Shown here: piece by piece, positions 43,703 to 51,978 of the stretch
Layout: the number at the start of each line of letters is the position of its first letter
Position numbering within the stretch: the stretch's first letter is position 1
From: an uncultured Oscillospiraceae bacterium
GTDB lineage: Bacteria; Bacillota; Clostridia; Oscillospirales; Oscillospiraceae
Assembly: GCA_900763685.1 (NCBI GenBank)
Contig: CAAFLF010000001.1
Location: 1 to 52,947 of the forward strand
Length of the DNA stretch: 52,947 bases
Direction: 5' to 3'
The notes under the pieces: generated by a model
The model's input: the letters and a program-made list of their open reading frames with translations, nothing else
What the model was told of the DNA's origin: nothing
The model's database searches: none
Position numbers and translations under genes: made by a program

Positions 43703-43882
43703 ATGCGGGGGAAAAGCCGCTGTGAGGACTGCCAGTTCTTTGACTATGACGAGGAGACCGACAGCAACTACTGTACCCAGGACCTGGACGAGGACGAGAT
43801 GGAACGCTTTCTCCGTGCCGCCGCCGACGCCTGCCCCTACTACAAGCCCGGCGACGACTATGAGACGGCGAGACGCCAGTAA
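43703..43882 (+). CDS. DUF6472 family small four-cysteine protein
   Basis: 59 residues, with GAAGGAGG 5 to 6 bases before ATG 43703. It reads MRGKSRCEDCQFFDYDEE, then CTQDLDEDEMERFL and CPYYKPGDDY. Cys7, Cys10, Cys24 and Cys44 could bind zinc or an iron-sulfur cluster; the rest is acidic. The pattern matches DUF6472, small Clostridial proteins of unknown function. It is 13 bases after the DUF3343 gene and just before the terminator, so it is the fourth member of the cassette. Confidence 0.85.
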   Translation: MRGKSRCEDCQFFDYDEETDSNYCTQDLDEDEMERFLRAAADACPYYKPGDDYETARRQ

Positions 43883-43900
43883 ATCGCAGGAAAGAAAGAG

Positions 43901-43933
43901 AAGGAACCGCCTTTGGGCGGTTCCTTCCTTTTT
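43901..43933 (+). terminator. Terminator of the yedF cassette
   Basis: AAGGAACCGCC (43901-43911) pairs with GGCGGTTCCTT (43916-43926), followed by CCTTTTT. The facing gene ends at 43932. Confidence 0.85.
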
Positions 43934-44903
43934 AGTATCCGGTTTGGGGGTCCACCTGACCCTGGAGGGGCTGACCCGCCGCGTAGCGGCGGAGGTTTTC
44001 GAGGAAGAGGGCGGCGTTGTCATCCCGGGAGCGGGCCAGGGGGACAAGACCCCCGGCGATGTGGGGCGTCAGGATGAGATTGGGGCAGTCCCAGAGGGGA
44101 TGCTCCGGCGGCAGGGGCTCCGGATTCGCGACGTCGATGGCGGCGCCCGCGAGATGTCCGCTCTTCAGGGCGTCCATCAGGGTGTCCTGGTCCAGGAAGT
44201 CGCCCCGGCCCACGTTGATGAAGATGGCGCCCTGGGGCAGGAGGGCGAACTTCTCCGCGGTGAAGAGGCCCCGGGTCTCCGGCGTGGAGGGCAGGACGCA
44301 GATAAGGCACTCCGAAGTCCGCAGGACGGCGTCCAGCTCCCCGATGGGATAGACGGCGTCAAAGGCGGGCTCCCGGGACTTGCCGCTCCGGGAGACACCG
44401 GTGACGGAGGCCGCTCCCAGGGCCTTCAGGGCGCGGGCGATCCGTCCGCCGATGTGCCCCGCCCCCAGGATGGTGAAGCGGCCGTCCTGGATGGAGCGGA
44501 TGGGCAGCTCGATCTGCCAGAACCGCCGGGCGGTGGCCAGGGTCTCCGGCAGGCGGCGCAGCAGCATCAAAAGCACCATGAGGGTGTGCTCCGTCAGCGT
44601 CACGTCATAGGTGTTGGAGCAGGTGAGGCGGCAGTTCTCCCGCCGGAGGAAGGCCGGGTCCCGGCAGATGGCGTCCACCCCGGCATAGGCGAAGGCGAAC
44701 CAGCGCAGGGAGTCCGGGGCGGCGGAGAGCAGGGCGGCGTTGCCGGTGTAGAGGACCTCGCAGTCCGCGAGAAGGGAGGCGGGATCCTCCGGATGCTCCG
44801 GGAGGAAGCAGGGGGTGAGGCCCAGGGCCTCCGCCGTTTCCCGGATGGCGGCGCGGTGGCGCTCCTCCAGGGGGTCCAGGGCGATGCAGATTTTCCGTTC
44901 CAT
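43932..44903 (-). CDS. D-isomer 2-hydroxyacid dehydrogenase
   Basis: 323 residues. The NAD-binding Rossmann motif is ILGAGHIGGRIARAL; the catalytic set is Arg in the LICVLPSTPETRG-INVGRGD part, Glu in VANPEPLPPEH and His in LTPHIAGG. It is of the group including hydroxypyruvate/glyoxylate reductases and phosphoglycerate dehydrogenase-like enzymes, without a regulatory ACT domain. The N-terminal substrate domain is less typical. AAGGAAG precedes ATG 44903 by about 12 bases. It lies 58 bases downstream of the FAD oxidoreductase, possibly one operon. Confidence 0.88.
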   Translation of the reverse strand: MERKICIALDPLEERHRAAIRETAEALGLTPCFLPEHPEDPASLLADCEVLYTGNAALLSAAPDSLRWFAFAYAGVDAICRDPAFLRRENCRLTCSNTYDVTLTEHTLMVLLMLLRRLPETLATARRFWQIELPIRSIQDGRFTILGAGHIGGRIARALKALGAASVTGVSRSGKSREPAFDAVYPIGELDAVLRTSECLICVLPSTPETRGLFTAEKFALLPQGAIFINVGRGDFLDQDTLMDALKSGHLAGAAIDVANPEPLPPEHPLWDCPNLILTPHIAGGLVPLARSRDDNAALFLENLRRYAAGQPLQGQVDPQTGY

Positions 44904-44961
44904 AGGGGTTTGCTGACTTCCTTTCTGAGATGGGGATTGGATTGAATGGTTCGGGGAGAGC

Positions 44962-46563
44962 TCAGCCCTCCCGGGCGATGGCGAGGCAGACCTGCTCCGC
45001 CACGCGGCAGCCGTCCGCCGCGGCGGAGAGGATGCCCCCGGCGTAGCCGGCCCCCTCCCCGCAGGGGTAGAGGCCCTGGATGGGGGACTGGCCGTCCTCC
45101 CCCCGGGGGACCCGGACGGGGGAGGAGCTGCGGCTCTCCACCGCCGTCATCACGGCGTCCGGGGCGTCGTAGCCCGGGAGCTTCTTCCCCAGGATGGGCA
45201 GGGCCAGGGCAATGGTCTCGCTGACAAAGGGGGGCAGACAGTCGTGGAGATCGCACCAGCGGACGCCGGGGCGGTAGCTGGGGATCACACTGCCGGGGCC
45301 GGCGCTGGGGCGGCCCGCCAGGAAATCCTCCACCCGCTGGGCGGGGGCGTGATAGTCCCGGCCGCCGGCGTCGTAGGCGGCCTCCTCCAGCCGGCGCTGG
45401 AACTCCACCCCCGCGAGGGGGCCGTCCCCGCCGAAATCCTCCGGCGTGACGCTGACCAGGAGGGCGCCGTTGATGTTTTCCTTGTCCCGGGCGAACTCGC
45501 TCATGCCGTTTGTGACCACCCGGCCCTCCTCCGAGGCGGCGGCCACCACCTCGCCGCCGGGGCAGACGCAGAAGGAGAAGGCGGAGCGCCCGTTGGGCAG
45601 GTGGCAGGAGAGCTTATAGGTGGAGGCCGGGAGCCCGGGGGTCCCGGCGTACTCCTTATACTGGGCGGCGTCGATGTCCCGTTGCCGCTGCTCGACGCGG
45701 ACGCCCACGGCGAAGGCCTTGGGCTCCATGGGCACGGCCCGGGAGAGGAGCATGGCGAAGGTATCCCGGGCGGAGTGGCCCGGGGCCAGGATGAGGTGGC
45801 GGCAGGCCAGGATCTCCGTCCCCTGGGGACCCTCCACCGTCACGGCGGCGATGGTGCCGTCCTCGATCCGGATGTCCGTCAGCTGGTGCTGGAAGCGGAC
45901 GTCCGTCCCCAGGGCGATGAGCTCCCGCCGCAGGTTCCGCAGGGCGATGTGGAGGTAGTCCGTCCCCACGTGGGGCTTGGCGTCCACCAGGATGTCCCGG
46001 GGGGCACCGCAGGCGGCCAGTTCCTCCAGGATAAAGCGGTGACGAATGTCCCGGGTGCCGGTATTGAGCTTCCCGTCCGAGAAGGCTCCGGCCCCGCCCT
46101 CCCCGAACTGGACGTTGGAGCGGGGGTCCAGGCGCCCGGTGCGGAAGAACTCCTCCACATCCTTCTGCCGCTGCTCCACAGGGCGGCCCCGCTCCAGCAG
46201 GATGGGCTTCTGCCCGGCCCGGGCCAGGATCAGCGCGGCAAAGAGCCCCGCGGGGCCCGCTCCCACCACGATGGGGCGGATGGCGGCAGGCGGCATGGGG
46301 GCGGGAGGGGCGTAGGGCTCCGGCGGGGTCCAGCGGCTCACCCGCTTGTCCCGGCAGCGGCGGAGCACCGCCGCCTCGCCCTTTACCTCCGCCGCCGCGG
46401 CGCAGACCCACTGGACGCCCTCCCGGGCGTCGATGCTGCGGCGCAGCAGCGTGAGGGACAGGAGGTCTCCGGCATTGCGCAGCCGCAGGAGCTTCCGGAC
46501 CCGCTCAGAGAGCGCGTCCTCGCCGCGTCCCACCGGCAGCTTGATCCCTTCGATCTTCAGCAA
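44962..46563 (-). CDS. FAD-dependent oxidoreductase (COG2509 type)
   Basis: 533 residues. The start is TTG 46563: an in-frame TGA lies three codons upstream, GAAGG sits 5 bases before it, and no ATG is available nearby. A small N-terminal domain (1-90) precedes the FAD motif VVGAGPAGLFAALILARAG. The block DPRSNVQFGEGGAGAFSDGK and the C-terminal GLYPCGEGAGYAGGILSAAA identify the uncharacterised COG2509 flavoproteins. It should use NAD(P)H or another donor; the substrate is unknown. The gene reads away from htrA. Confidence 0.9.
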   Translation of the reverse strand: MLKIEGIKLPVGRGEDALSERVRKLLRLRNAGDLLSLTLLRRSIDAREGVQWVCAAAAEVKGEAAVLRRCRDKRVSRWTPPEPYAPPAPMPPAAIRPIVVGAGPAGLFAALILARAGQKPILLERGRPVEQRQKDVEEFFRTGRLDPRSNVQFGEGGAGAFSDGKLNTGTRDIRHRFILEELAACGAPRDILVDAKPHVGTDYLHIALRNLRRELIALGTDVRFQHQLTDIRIEDGTIAAVTVEGPQGTEILACRHLILAPGHSARDTFAMLLSRAVPMEPKAFAVGVRVEQRQRDIDAAQYKEYAGTPGLPASTYKLSCHLPNGRSAFSFCVCPGGEVVAAASEEGRVVTNGMSEFARDKENINGALLVSVTPEDFGGDGPLAGVEFQRRLEEAAYDAGGRDYHAPAQRVEDFLAGRPSAGPGSVIPSYRPGVRWCDLHDCLPPFVSETIALALPILGKKLPGYDAPDAVMTAVESRSSSPVRVPRGEDGQSPIQGLYPCGEGAGYAGGILSAAADGCRVAEQVCLAIAREG

Positions 46564-46633
46564 AAACCTTCACTCGCTTTCCAAGAGAAATTGAAATAAA
46601 AAAGACACAAGTTTTTCAGCTTCTTTTTAGATA

Positions 46634-46662
46634 ACTATAGTATACTTCAGGCAACATCGCAA
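46634..46662 (-). promoter_or_regulatory. Promoter of the FAD oxidoreductase gene
   Basis: On the minus strand TTGCGA (46662-46657), a 17-base spacer and TATAGT (46639-46634). It lies 71 bases before the TTG start. Confidence 0.6.
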
Positions 46663-46792
46663 GAGAAAGTGCTCCGGCGGCGGAAAAGTCCCGGGGCCCG
46701 GAAAGAAAAATTCACACGATCCGCCGGAATTCTTCACGCTTTGGACACAAAGTCCGTGTAGGATAGAGGCAGAGTTTAAGGAGGCAACTCTT

Positions 46793-48301
46793 ATGTATAA
46801 CGACGAGAAGAACCTTTACCATTACACCTACCGCAAGTCCGGCCGGGAGGAACCCGCTCAGGACGCGGCCCCCACTCAGGATTCCGCTCCCGCTCAGAAC
46901 AGCGCCCCCGCTCAGGACGCGAACCCCAGCATCGAGAGCCAGCTCCACGACTTCCAGCAAAGCGAGCAGCCCCGCCAGCAGGTCTGGGCGGAGAGCACCG
47001 GCCCCGCCATGGGCCCCCAGCCCAAGGCCCCCAAGGCGAAAAAGACCAGCCGGATGGGCCTGAAGATCGCCGCCCTGGCCCTGAGCTGCGCCATCCTGGG
47101 CGGCGCGGCGGGCGCGGGCGTCACCGCCGCGGTGAAGAGCCACAGCGGCAGCGGCACCGCCACCGTCAACGTCAGCGACCGCACCGCCTCCCAGGTAGTC
47201 CTCAAGAGCGTGGACGGCAAGACCGAGCTGACGGACGCCGAGAACTACGCCGCCAACGTCAACAGCGTGGTCTCCATCAACTGCTCCGCCACCACCAACT
47301 ACTTCGGCCAGACGGTGGAGTCCGCCTCCTCCGGCTCCGGCTTCATCCTGACCCAGGACGGCTTCGTCGTCACCAACCACCACGTCATCGACGGCGCCAC
47401 CAGCGTGAAGGTGAGCCTCTACGACGGCGAGAGCTATGACGCCACCGTCATCGGCAGCGACAGTGACTACGATATCGCCGTGCTGAAGATCGACGCCACC
47501 GGCCTCACCCCCGTGACCCTGGGTGACTCCAGCCTGCTGAACGTGGGCGACCATGTGCTGGCCGTGGGCAATCCCCTGGGTGAGCTGACCTTCTCCGCCA
47601 GCGAGGGCATCGCCTCCAGCGTCAACCGGACCATCAACGTCTCCGGCATCCCCTTCAACATGATCCAGGTCACCTGCGCCGTGAACCCCGGCAACTCCGG
47701 CGGCCCGCTCTTCAACGCCTACGGCGAGGTAGTGGGCATCGTCTCCGCCAAGTATTCCGGCACCGCGTCCTCTTCCTCCAGTGAGACCGTGGAGGGCCTG
47801 GGCTTCGCCATCCCCATCAATGACGTTCTCGCCATGATCGAGGACATCATGACCAACGGCTACGTCACCGACAAGGCCTACATGGGCATCGTCCCCAACA
47901 CCCTGACCGCTCAGATGGCCATGCAGTACCGCTATGATATCAGTGAGGGCGTTTTCATCAGCTACGTGGAGGAGAACAGCCCCGCTTCCGAGGCGGGCCT
48001 CCAGATGGGCGATGTCATCACCGCCATCGACGGCAAGTCCATCGCCAGCTATGAGGAGCTGGTGGCCGCCAAGAAGGGCTACAGCGCCGGCGACACCTCC
48101 ACCCTCACCATCTACCGCGGCGGCAAGACCATGGAGGTCCAGCTGACCTGGGGCGCCCAGCCTGAGGACACCACCGCCTCCAACGACACCAACAGCAACA
48201 CGGACACCAATGACAACAGCGGCAACCAGTACAGCCAGGATGACCTCAACGACCTCTTCCGTTACTTCTTCGGCAACCGGGGCTACGGCTACGGCGGCTG
48301 A
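46793..48301 (+). CDS. HtrA/DegP-like serine protease with PDZ domain
   Basis: 502 residues. AAGGAGG precedes ATG 46793. A cytosolic N-terminus holds AQD/AQN-type repeats (about residues 22-43) and a basic segment before one membrane helix (about 86-107). The S1C protease domain follows with His197 (NHHVID), Asp227 (DYDIAVLKI) and Ser302 (NPGNSGGPLF). One PDZ domain (about 360-455) and an Asn/Thr/Asp-rich tail ending FFGNRGYGYGG close the protein. It faces the outside and would degrade or refold misfolded envelope proteins. It is typical of Firmicute HtrA with an added tail. Confidence 0.95.
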   Translation: MYNDEKNLYHYTYRKSGREEPAQDAAPTQDSAPAQNSAPAQDANPSIESQLHDFQQSEQPRQQVWAESTGPAMGPQPKAPKAKKTSRMGLKIAALALSCAILGGAAGAGVTAAVKSHSGSGTATVNVSDRTASQVVLKSVDGKTELTDAENYAANVNSVVSINCSATTNYFGQTVESASSGSGFILTQDGFVVTNHHVIDGATSVKVSLYDGESYDATVIGSDSDYDIAVLKIDATGLTPVTLGDSSLLNVGDHVLAVGNPLGELTFSASEGIASSVNRTINVSGIPFNMIQVTCAVNPGNSGGPLFNAYGEVVGIVSAKYSGTASSSSSETVEGLGFAIPINDVLAMIEDIMTNGYVTDKAYMGIVPNTLTAQMAMQYRYDISEGVFISYVEENSPASEAGLQMGDVITAIDGKSIASYEELVAAKKGYSAGDTSTLTIYRGGKTMEVQLTWGAQPEDTTASNDTNSNTDTNDNSGNQYSQDDLNDLFRYFFGNRGYGYGG

Positions 48302-48420
48302 TCAGGATAGCGCCCAAGGGCTGAGGACGGCGCTGGGGCGATGCCCCGGCAATGCCAAAGCCATCCGTGCGGCGGCCCGATGGGACCAACGAAACACTGT
48401 GGACCGGCATCCGCCGGTAA

Positions 48421-48451
48421 GAGCCGGGAGCATCGCTCCCGGCTCTTTTCT
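48421..48451 (+). terminator. Terminator after htrA
   Basis: AGAGCCGGGAGC (48421-48432) pairs with GCTCCCGGCTCT (48436-48447), ending in TTTT. Confidence 0.88.
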
Positions 48452-48475
48452 ATGGCTTCAAAACAGGGGGGAGGG

Positions 48476-48703
48476 TCACTTGGAATCGCCGCCAAAGAAG
48501 GTGACCAGGGAGAAGACCAGTACGCCCACTGTCAGGAGCAGCGCCAGGAGGCAGGGAGGCTCCATCGCGTAGCGCCACACATTGGCCCAGGATTTGTGAT
48601 GCCCCGCAGCCTCCGTGTACTGCAGGAGCGGCAGGGCGTAGATCTCCAGCGAGAGGGTCAGCAGGCTGAGAAGGATCCCGATGGTTCCGATGGCTTTTTT
48701 CAT
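48476..48703 (-). CDS. Small two-helix membrane protein
   Basis: 75 residues with hydrophobic helices at about 5-24 and 49-69 and a short loop between. No recognised domain. GGAGGGACGG precedes the ATG. It lies 44 bases after ruvX in the same direction and may share its message. Function unknown. Confidence 0.65.
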   Translation of the reverse strand: MKKAIGTIGILLSLLTLSLEIYALPLLQYTEAAGHHKSWANVWRYAMEPPCLLALLLTVGVLVFSLVTFFGGDSK

Positions 48704-48747
48704 ATTCCGTCCCTCCGAATGTTCTCGTTGCCCAGGCTGGGAAGCCC

Positions 48748-49167
48748 TCAGCCCTGGCTCTTCTTATAGGTGAGGTACCCCTCCAGGATCAGCGTGGCGG
48801 CCACGGCGTCCACCACCTTTTTCCGCTGCTTGGCGTTCTTCCCGCTCTGATAGAGGATGTGGTGGGCGTCGATGGTGGTGCGGCGCTCGTCCCAGAGGAC
48901 GACGGGGAGGCCCGCAGTCTCCTCCAGGAGGGTCTTCATGGCCCTCGCCTTCTCGGACCGGGGGCCGAGGGACCCGTCCATGTTCACGGGATGGCCCAGC
49001 ACCAGCTCCTCCGCCCCGTGCTCCCTGGCCAGCTCCGCCACCCGCTGGGCGACGACCTCCGGCCGGTAGGCGGTGATGACGGTGGTGAAGCCCGCGAGGA
49101 GTCCCGTGGGGTCAGAAACGGCGATGCCGGTGTGGGCGTCGCCATAGTCGATGGCCATGATACGCAT
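48748..49167 (-). CDS. ruvX: YqgF/RuvX putative Holliday junction resolvase, pre-16S rRNA nuclease
   Basis: 139 residues. ATG 49167 is chosen (AAGGAAG upstream); the longer frame to 49326 reads low-complexity sequence. RNase H-like fold with DYGDAHTGIAVSDP, the glutamate in EELVLGHPVNMDGS and LWDERRTT, and VDAVAATLILEGYL near the C-terminus. YqgF acts in 16S rRNA 5' end maturation and may resolve junctions. Length matches the family (about 140). Confidence 0.93.
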   Translation of the reverse strand: MRIMAIDYGDAHTGIAVSDPTGLLAGFTTVITAYRPEVVAQRVAELAREHGAEELVLGHPVNMDGSLGPRSEKARAMKTLLEETAGLPVVLWDERRTTIDAHHILYQSGKNAKQRKKVVDAVAATLILEGYLTYKKSQG

Positions 49168-49500
49168 AAGAAAGCTTCCTTTCCGCGGTCTGGATTGGAC
49201 GCCGGGAGCGGCCGCTCCCGCTGTCCTTTTCCCCATCATACCATGCCCGGCTCGGCGAGGGCAAGGAGAAGACGGAAAAGTTCCGCTTTTTCCGGAAAAT
49301 CTCCGGATTTTTCCCGAAAAAGCCATTGACGCGCCGCTTGACCTGTGCTAAAATCGTTCTTACCTGTGAAAAAGGGCTTTCTTTTCACGCCTATTTTCGC
49401 TTTTCGGGCGGGAAAAGGGGACCCTTCGGACGCAGGGAGGCAAACGGTGTCCCCCGGCGGGAGCCGGACAGGACGCCAATTCTAAAAGGAGGTGCCGTTA
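49168..49500. other. Divergent spacer with the ribosomal-secE promoter
   Basis: The only clear signal is TTGACG (49326-49331), 17 bases, TAAAAT (49349-49354), a plus-strand sigma-A promoter about 147 bases before rpmG. The leader between them has AAAAGGGCTTTCTTTTC and G/C-rich text that I do not recognise as a riboswitch. No gene is seen. Confidence 0.6.
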
Positions 49501-49650
49501 ATGCGCGTAAAAGTGACCCTGAGATGCAATGAGTGCAAGCAGAGAAACTACAATACGATGAAGAACAAGAAGAATACCCCGGATAAGCTTGAGCTGAACA
49601 AGTATTGCCCCTTCTGCCGCAAGCACACGCCCCACACGGAAACCAAGTAA
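49501..49650 (+). CDS. rpmG: 50S ribosomal protein L33
   Basis: 49 residues. [20 protein letters not shown] and [15 protein letters not shown] contain the two CxxC pairs (zinc-binding C+ form). AAAAGGAGG precedes ATG 49501 by 6 bases. Position before secE-nusG is the standard Firmicute order. Confidence 0.97.
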   Translation: MRVKVTLRCNECKQRNYNTMKNKKNTPDKLELNKYCPFCRKHTPHTETK

Positions 49651-49673
49651 CGAAAGAAAGGAAGGCGTGTACA

Positions 49674-49874
49674 ATGGCTGAAACGACGAAGAAGAACCGC
49701 GGTCAGTGGTTCCGGGAAATGAAAAGCGAGCTGAAGAAGGTCATCTGGCCCGACAAGAAGACCGTCATGAAGAACACGGGCACGGTTCTGCTGTGCTCCC
49801 TCCTCATCGGCGTGTGCATCTGGGTCTTTGACTTTGTGGCGGTGTCTGCCGTGCAGATGCTCATCGGCGGCTGA
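49674..49874 (+). CDS. secE: Preprotein translocase subunit SecE
   Basis: 66 residues. The short one-helix form of Gram-positives: the cytosolic REMKSELKKVIWPDKKTVMK amphipathic part followed by one membrane helix (about 38-62). It clamps SecY in the translocon. AAGGAAGG precedes ATG 49674; nusG follows after 11 bases. Confidence 0.96.
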   Translation: MAETTKKNRGQWFREMKSELKKVIWPDKKTVMKNTGTVLLCSLLIGVCIWVFDFVAVSAVQMLIGG

Positions 49875-49885
49875 GGAAGCAGGCC

Positions 49886-50416
49886 ATGGAAGACGCGAAG
49901 TGGTATGTCGTCCATACCTATTCCGGCTATGAGAACGCCGTAAAGACCAGCATTGAGAAGTTCGTCACCGGCCGCGGCATGGAGGACCAGATCCTGCGGA
50001 TCGAGGTTCCCCTGGAGACCGTGACCGAGGTGACCGAGACCGGCGAGACCAAGCAGGTGGAGCGCAAAGTCTTCCCCGGCTACGTGCTCGTCAAGATGGT
50101 CATGACGGACGAGACCTGGCACCTTGTGCGCAATGTCCGCGGCGTGACCGGCTTTGTCGGCTTTGTGGACAGCAACAACAAAGCCATCCCCCTGACGGAG
50201 GAGGAAGTCCTGGCCATGGGGATGGAGAAGCACGAGATCATTGTCAAATACGCGGTGGGCGACCATGTCCGCATTGTGGACGGCCCCTTCTCCACGTTTA
50301 CCGGCGTGGTGGAGGAGATCGAGCCCGAGAAGAACCGCGTCTCCGTGATGGTCTCCATGTTCGGCCGCGAGACCCCCGTCGAGATGGAGCTGGACCAGGT
50401 GGAGATCCTGGAGTGA
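49886..50416 (+). CDS. nusG: Transcription termination/antitermination protein NusG
   Basis: 176 residues. NGN domain with WYVVHTYSGYENAVKTSIEK, RKVFPGYVLVKM and VRGVTGFVGF, then the KOW motif GDHVRIVDGPFSTFTGVVEE. It binds RNA polymerase and, in Firmicutes, promotes pausing. Length matches the family. It is followed by a structured leader before rplK. Confidence 0.97.
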   Translation: MEDAKWYVVHTYSGYENAVKTSIEKFVTGRGMEDQILRIEVPLETVTEVTETGETKQVERKVFPGYVLVKMVMTDETWHLVRNVRGVTGFVGFVDSNNKAIPLTEEEVLAMGMEKHEIIVKYAVGDHVRIVDGPFSTFTGVVEEIEPEKNRVSVMVSMFGRETPVEMELDQVEILE

Positions 50417-50441
50417 CCCCCTGCCGGGCCCGGCCCGGCAA

Positions 50442-50510
50442 AAGTGGGAGGAACCGCCCCGCGGGCGGCTCCGCCAAAGGCGTCCCGAGCTTCCGGGATG
50501 TCACCACATT
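50442..50510 (+). promoter_or_regulatory. L1-type ribosomal protein leader before rplK-rplA
   Basis: GTGGGAGG (50444-50451) and CACCACAT (50502-50509) imitate the two strands of the L1-binding stalk base in 23S rRNA (GUGGGAGG...ACCACC), with GTGG pairing CCAC. Between them lie hairpins CCGCCC/GGGCGG and TCCCG/CGGGA. In many bacteria free L1 binds such a site to repress translation of its own operon. The element is inferred by likeness. Confidence 0.65.
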
Positions 50511-50535
50511 TTAAGATTTAGGAGGTGCTACTCAA

Positions 50536-50961
50536 GTGGCACAGAAGATTACCGGTTATGTGAAGCTGCAGATCCCTGCAGGCAAGGCGACTCCCGCCCC
50601 CCCCGTCGGCCCCGCCCTGGGCCAGCACGGTGTGAACATCGCTCAGTTCACCAAGGAGTTCAATGAGCGCACCAAGAACGACATCGGCATGATCATCCCC
50701 GTGGTCATCACCATCTATGCCGACCGCAAGTTCAGCTTCATCACCAAGACCCCCCCCGCCGCCGTCCTCATCAAGAAGGAATGCAACATCGAGTCCGGCT
50801 CCGGCGTCCCCAACAAGACCAAGGTCGCCACCATTTCCAAGGCTTCCCTGCAGAAGATCGCCGAGATCAAGATGCCCGACCTGAACGCCGCGAACCTGGA
50901 GTCTGCCATGAGCATGATCGCAGGTACCGCCCGTTCCATGGGCGTCGTCGTCGAAGAGTAA
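50536..50961 (+). CDS. rplK: 50S ribosomal protein L11
   Basis: 141 residues. [20 protein letters not shown] and [18 protein letters not shown] are diagnostic. The start is GTG 50536 (GTGGCACAGAAG) 10 bases after AGGAGG. It forms the GTPase-associated stalk with L10 and L7/L12. Confidence 0.97.
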   Translation: MAQKITGYVKLQIPAGKATPAPPVGPALGQHGVNIAQFTKEFNERTKNDIGMIIPVVITIYADRKFSFITKTPPAAVLIKKECNIESGSGVPNKTKVATISKASLQKIAEIKMPDLNAANLESAMSMIAGTARSMGVVVEE

Positions 50962-50976
50962 GGAGGGCCGGAAGAG

Positions 50977-51669
50977 ATGTTTAGAGGCAAGAAGTATAAG
51001 GACAGCGCCAAGCTCATCGACCGCAGCGTTCAGTATGACGCCCAGGAGGGCATGGAGCTGGTTTGCAAGACCGCTTCCGCCAAGTTCGACGAGACCGTCG
51101 AGCTGCACGTGAAGCTGGGCGTGGACTCCCGTCACGCCGATCAGCAGGTCCGCGGCGCCATCGTGCTGCCCCACGGCACCGGCAAGACCGTCCGCGTCCT
51201 GGTGTTCGCCAAGGGCGACAAGGCCGACGCTGCCCGCGAGGCCGGCGCCGACTATGTGGGCGATATGGACATGGTGGAGAAGATCCAGAAGGAAAACTGG
51301 TTCGACTTCGACGTGGTCGTCGCCTCCCCCGACATGATGGGCGTTGTTGGCCGTCTCGGTAAGGTGCTGGGCCCCAAGGGCCTGATGCCCTCCCCCAAGG
51401 CCGGCACTGTTACCCCCGATGTCGCCAAGGCCGTGAAGGAAGTCAAGGCTGGTAAGATCGAGTACCGTCTGGACAAGACTAACATCATCCACTGCCCCAT
51501 CGGCAAGGTCTCCTTCGGCGCCGAGAAGCTGGTCGAGAACTACAGCGCTCTCATGGGCGCTATCGTCAAGGCCAAGCCCGCCGCCGCCAAGGGCCAGTAT
51601 ATCAAGTCCTGCGTCGCCGCCTCCACCATGGGCCCCGGCGTCAAGATGAACACCAGCAAATTTGTCTGA
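50977..51669 (+). CDS. rplA: 50S ribosomal protein L1
   Basis: 230 residues. [37 protein letters not shown] and [20 protein letters not shown] identify L1. It binds the 23S stalk and probably its own leader at 50442. AAGGAGG lies upstream of ATG 50977. A GC hairpin (GAGGGGGAGC/GCTCCCCCTC, 51679-51702) follows without a clear T-run and may be a weak terminator. Confidence 0.97.
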   Translation: MFRGKKYKDSAKLIDRSVQYDAQEGMELVCKTASAKFDETVELHVKLGVDSRHADQQVRGAIVLPHGTGKTVRVLVFAKGDKADAAREAGADYVGDMDMVEKIQKENWFDFDVVVASPDMMGVVGRLGKVLGPKGLMPSPKAGTVTPDVAKAVKEVKAGKIEYRLDKTNIIHCPIGKVSFGAEKLVENYSALMGAIVKAKPAAAKGQYIKSCVAASTMGPGVKMNTSKFV

Positions 51670-51769
51670 TCGAGGCTTCGAGGGGGAGCGTCGCTCCCCC
51701 TCGGCCCGCTTCCCTTTCCCAGCGGCGCCGGCCGCCGGCGGAAAGGGAGGAAAAAACGGTATTTAAGGC

Positions 51770-51798
51770 TTGACTTTCGGGTCTGCCTTGAATATAAT
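51770..51798 (+). promoter_or_regulatory. Promoter of the rplJ-rplL transcript
   Basis: TTGACT (51770-51775), a 17-base spacer and TATAAT (51793-51798), just ahead of the L10 leader. Confidence 0.85.
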
Positions 51799-51804
51799 AA
51801 TCAA

Positions 51805-51870
51805 TGCGTTCCAAAGACAGCAGGTGGCGCGAGCCGTAAGTCCTGCCGAGGATGGCAAGTCATATTTGAT
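51805..51870 (+). promoter_or_regulatory. L10 leader (autoregulatory ribosomal protein leader)
   Basis: AAAGACAGCAGGTGGCG (51813-51829) and TCCTGCCGAGG (51841-51851) are the conserved strands of the L10 leader, a kink-turn structure bound by the L10-L7/L12 complex to limit its own synthesis. Confidence 0.9.
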
Positions 51871-51877
51871 TGCTTTT

Positions 51878-51916
51878 CGTCCTTGTGTCTTTCTGGGCAT
51901 AAGGGCGTCTTTTTTT
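51878..51916 (+). terminator. Attenuator terminator of the L10 leader
   Basis: CGTCCTTGTG (51878-51887) pairs with CATAAGGGCG (51898-51907), followed by TCTTTTTTT. Binding of L10 to the leader would favour this terminator. Confidence 0.85.
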
Positions 51917-51978
51917 GAACGCGTTGGATCCCCGATGCGCGCGGCGCATCAACAATTCCAATGGAGGTGAAACCAAGA

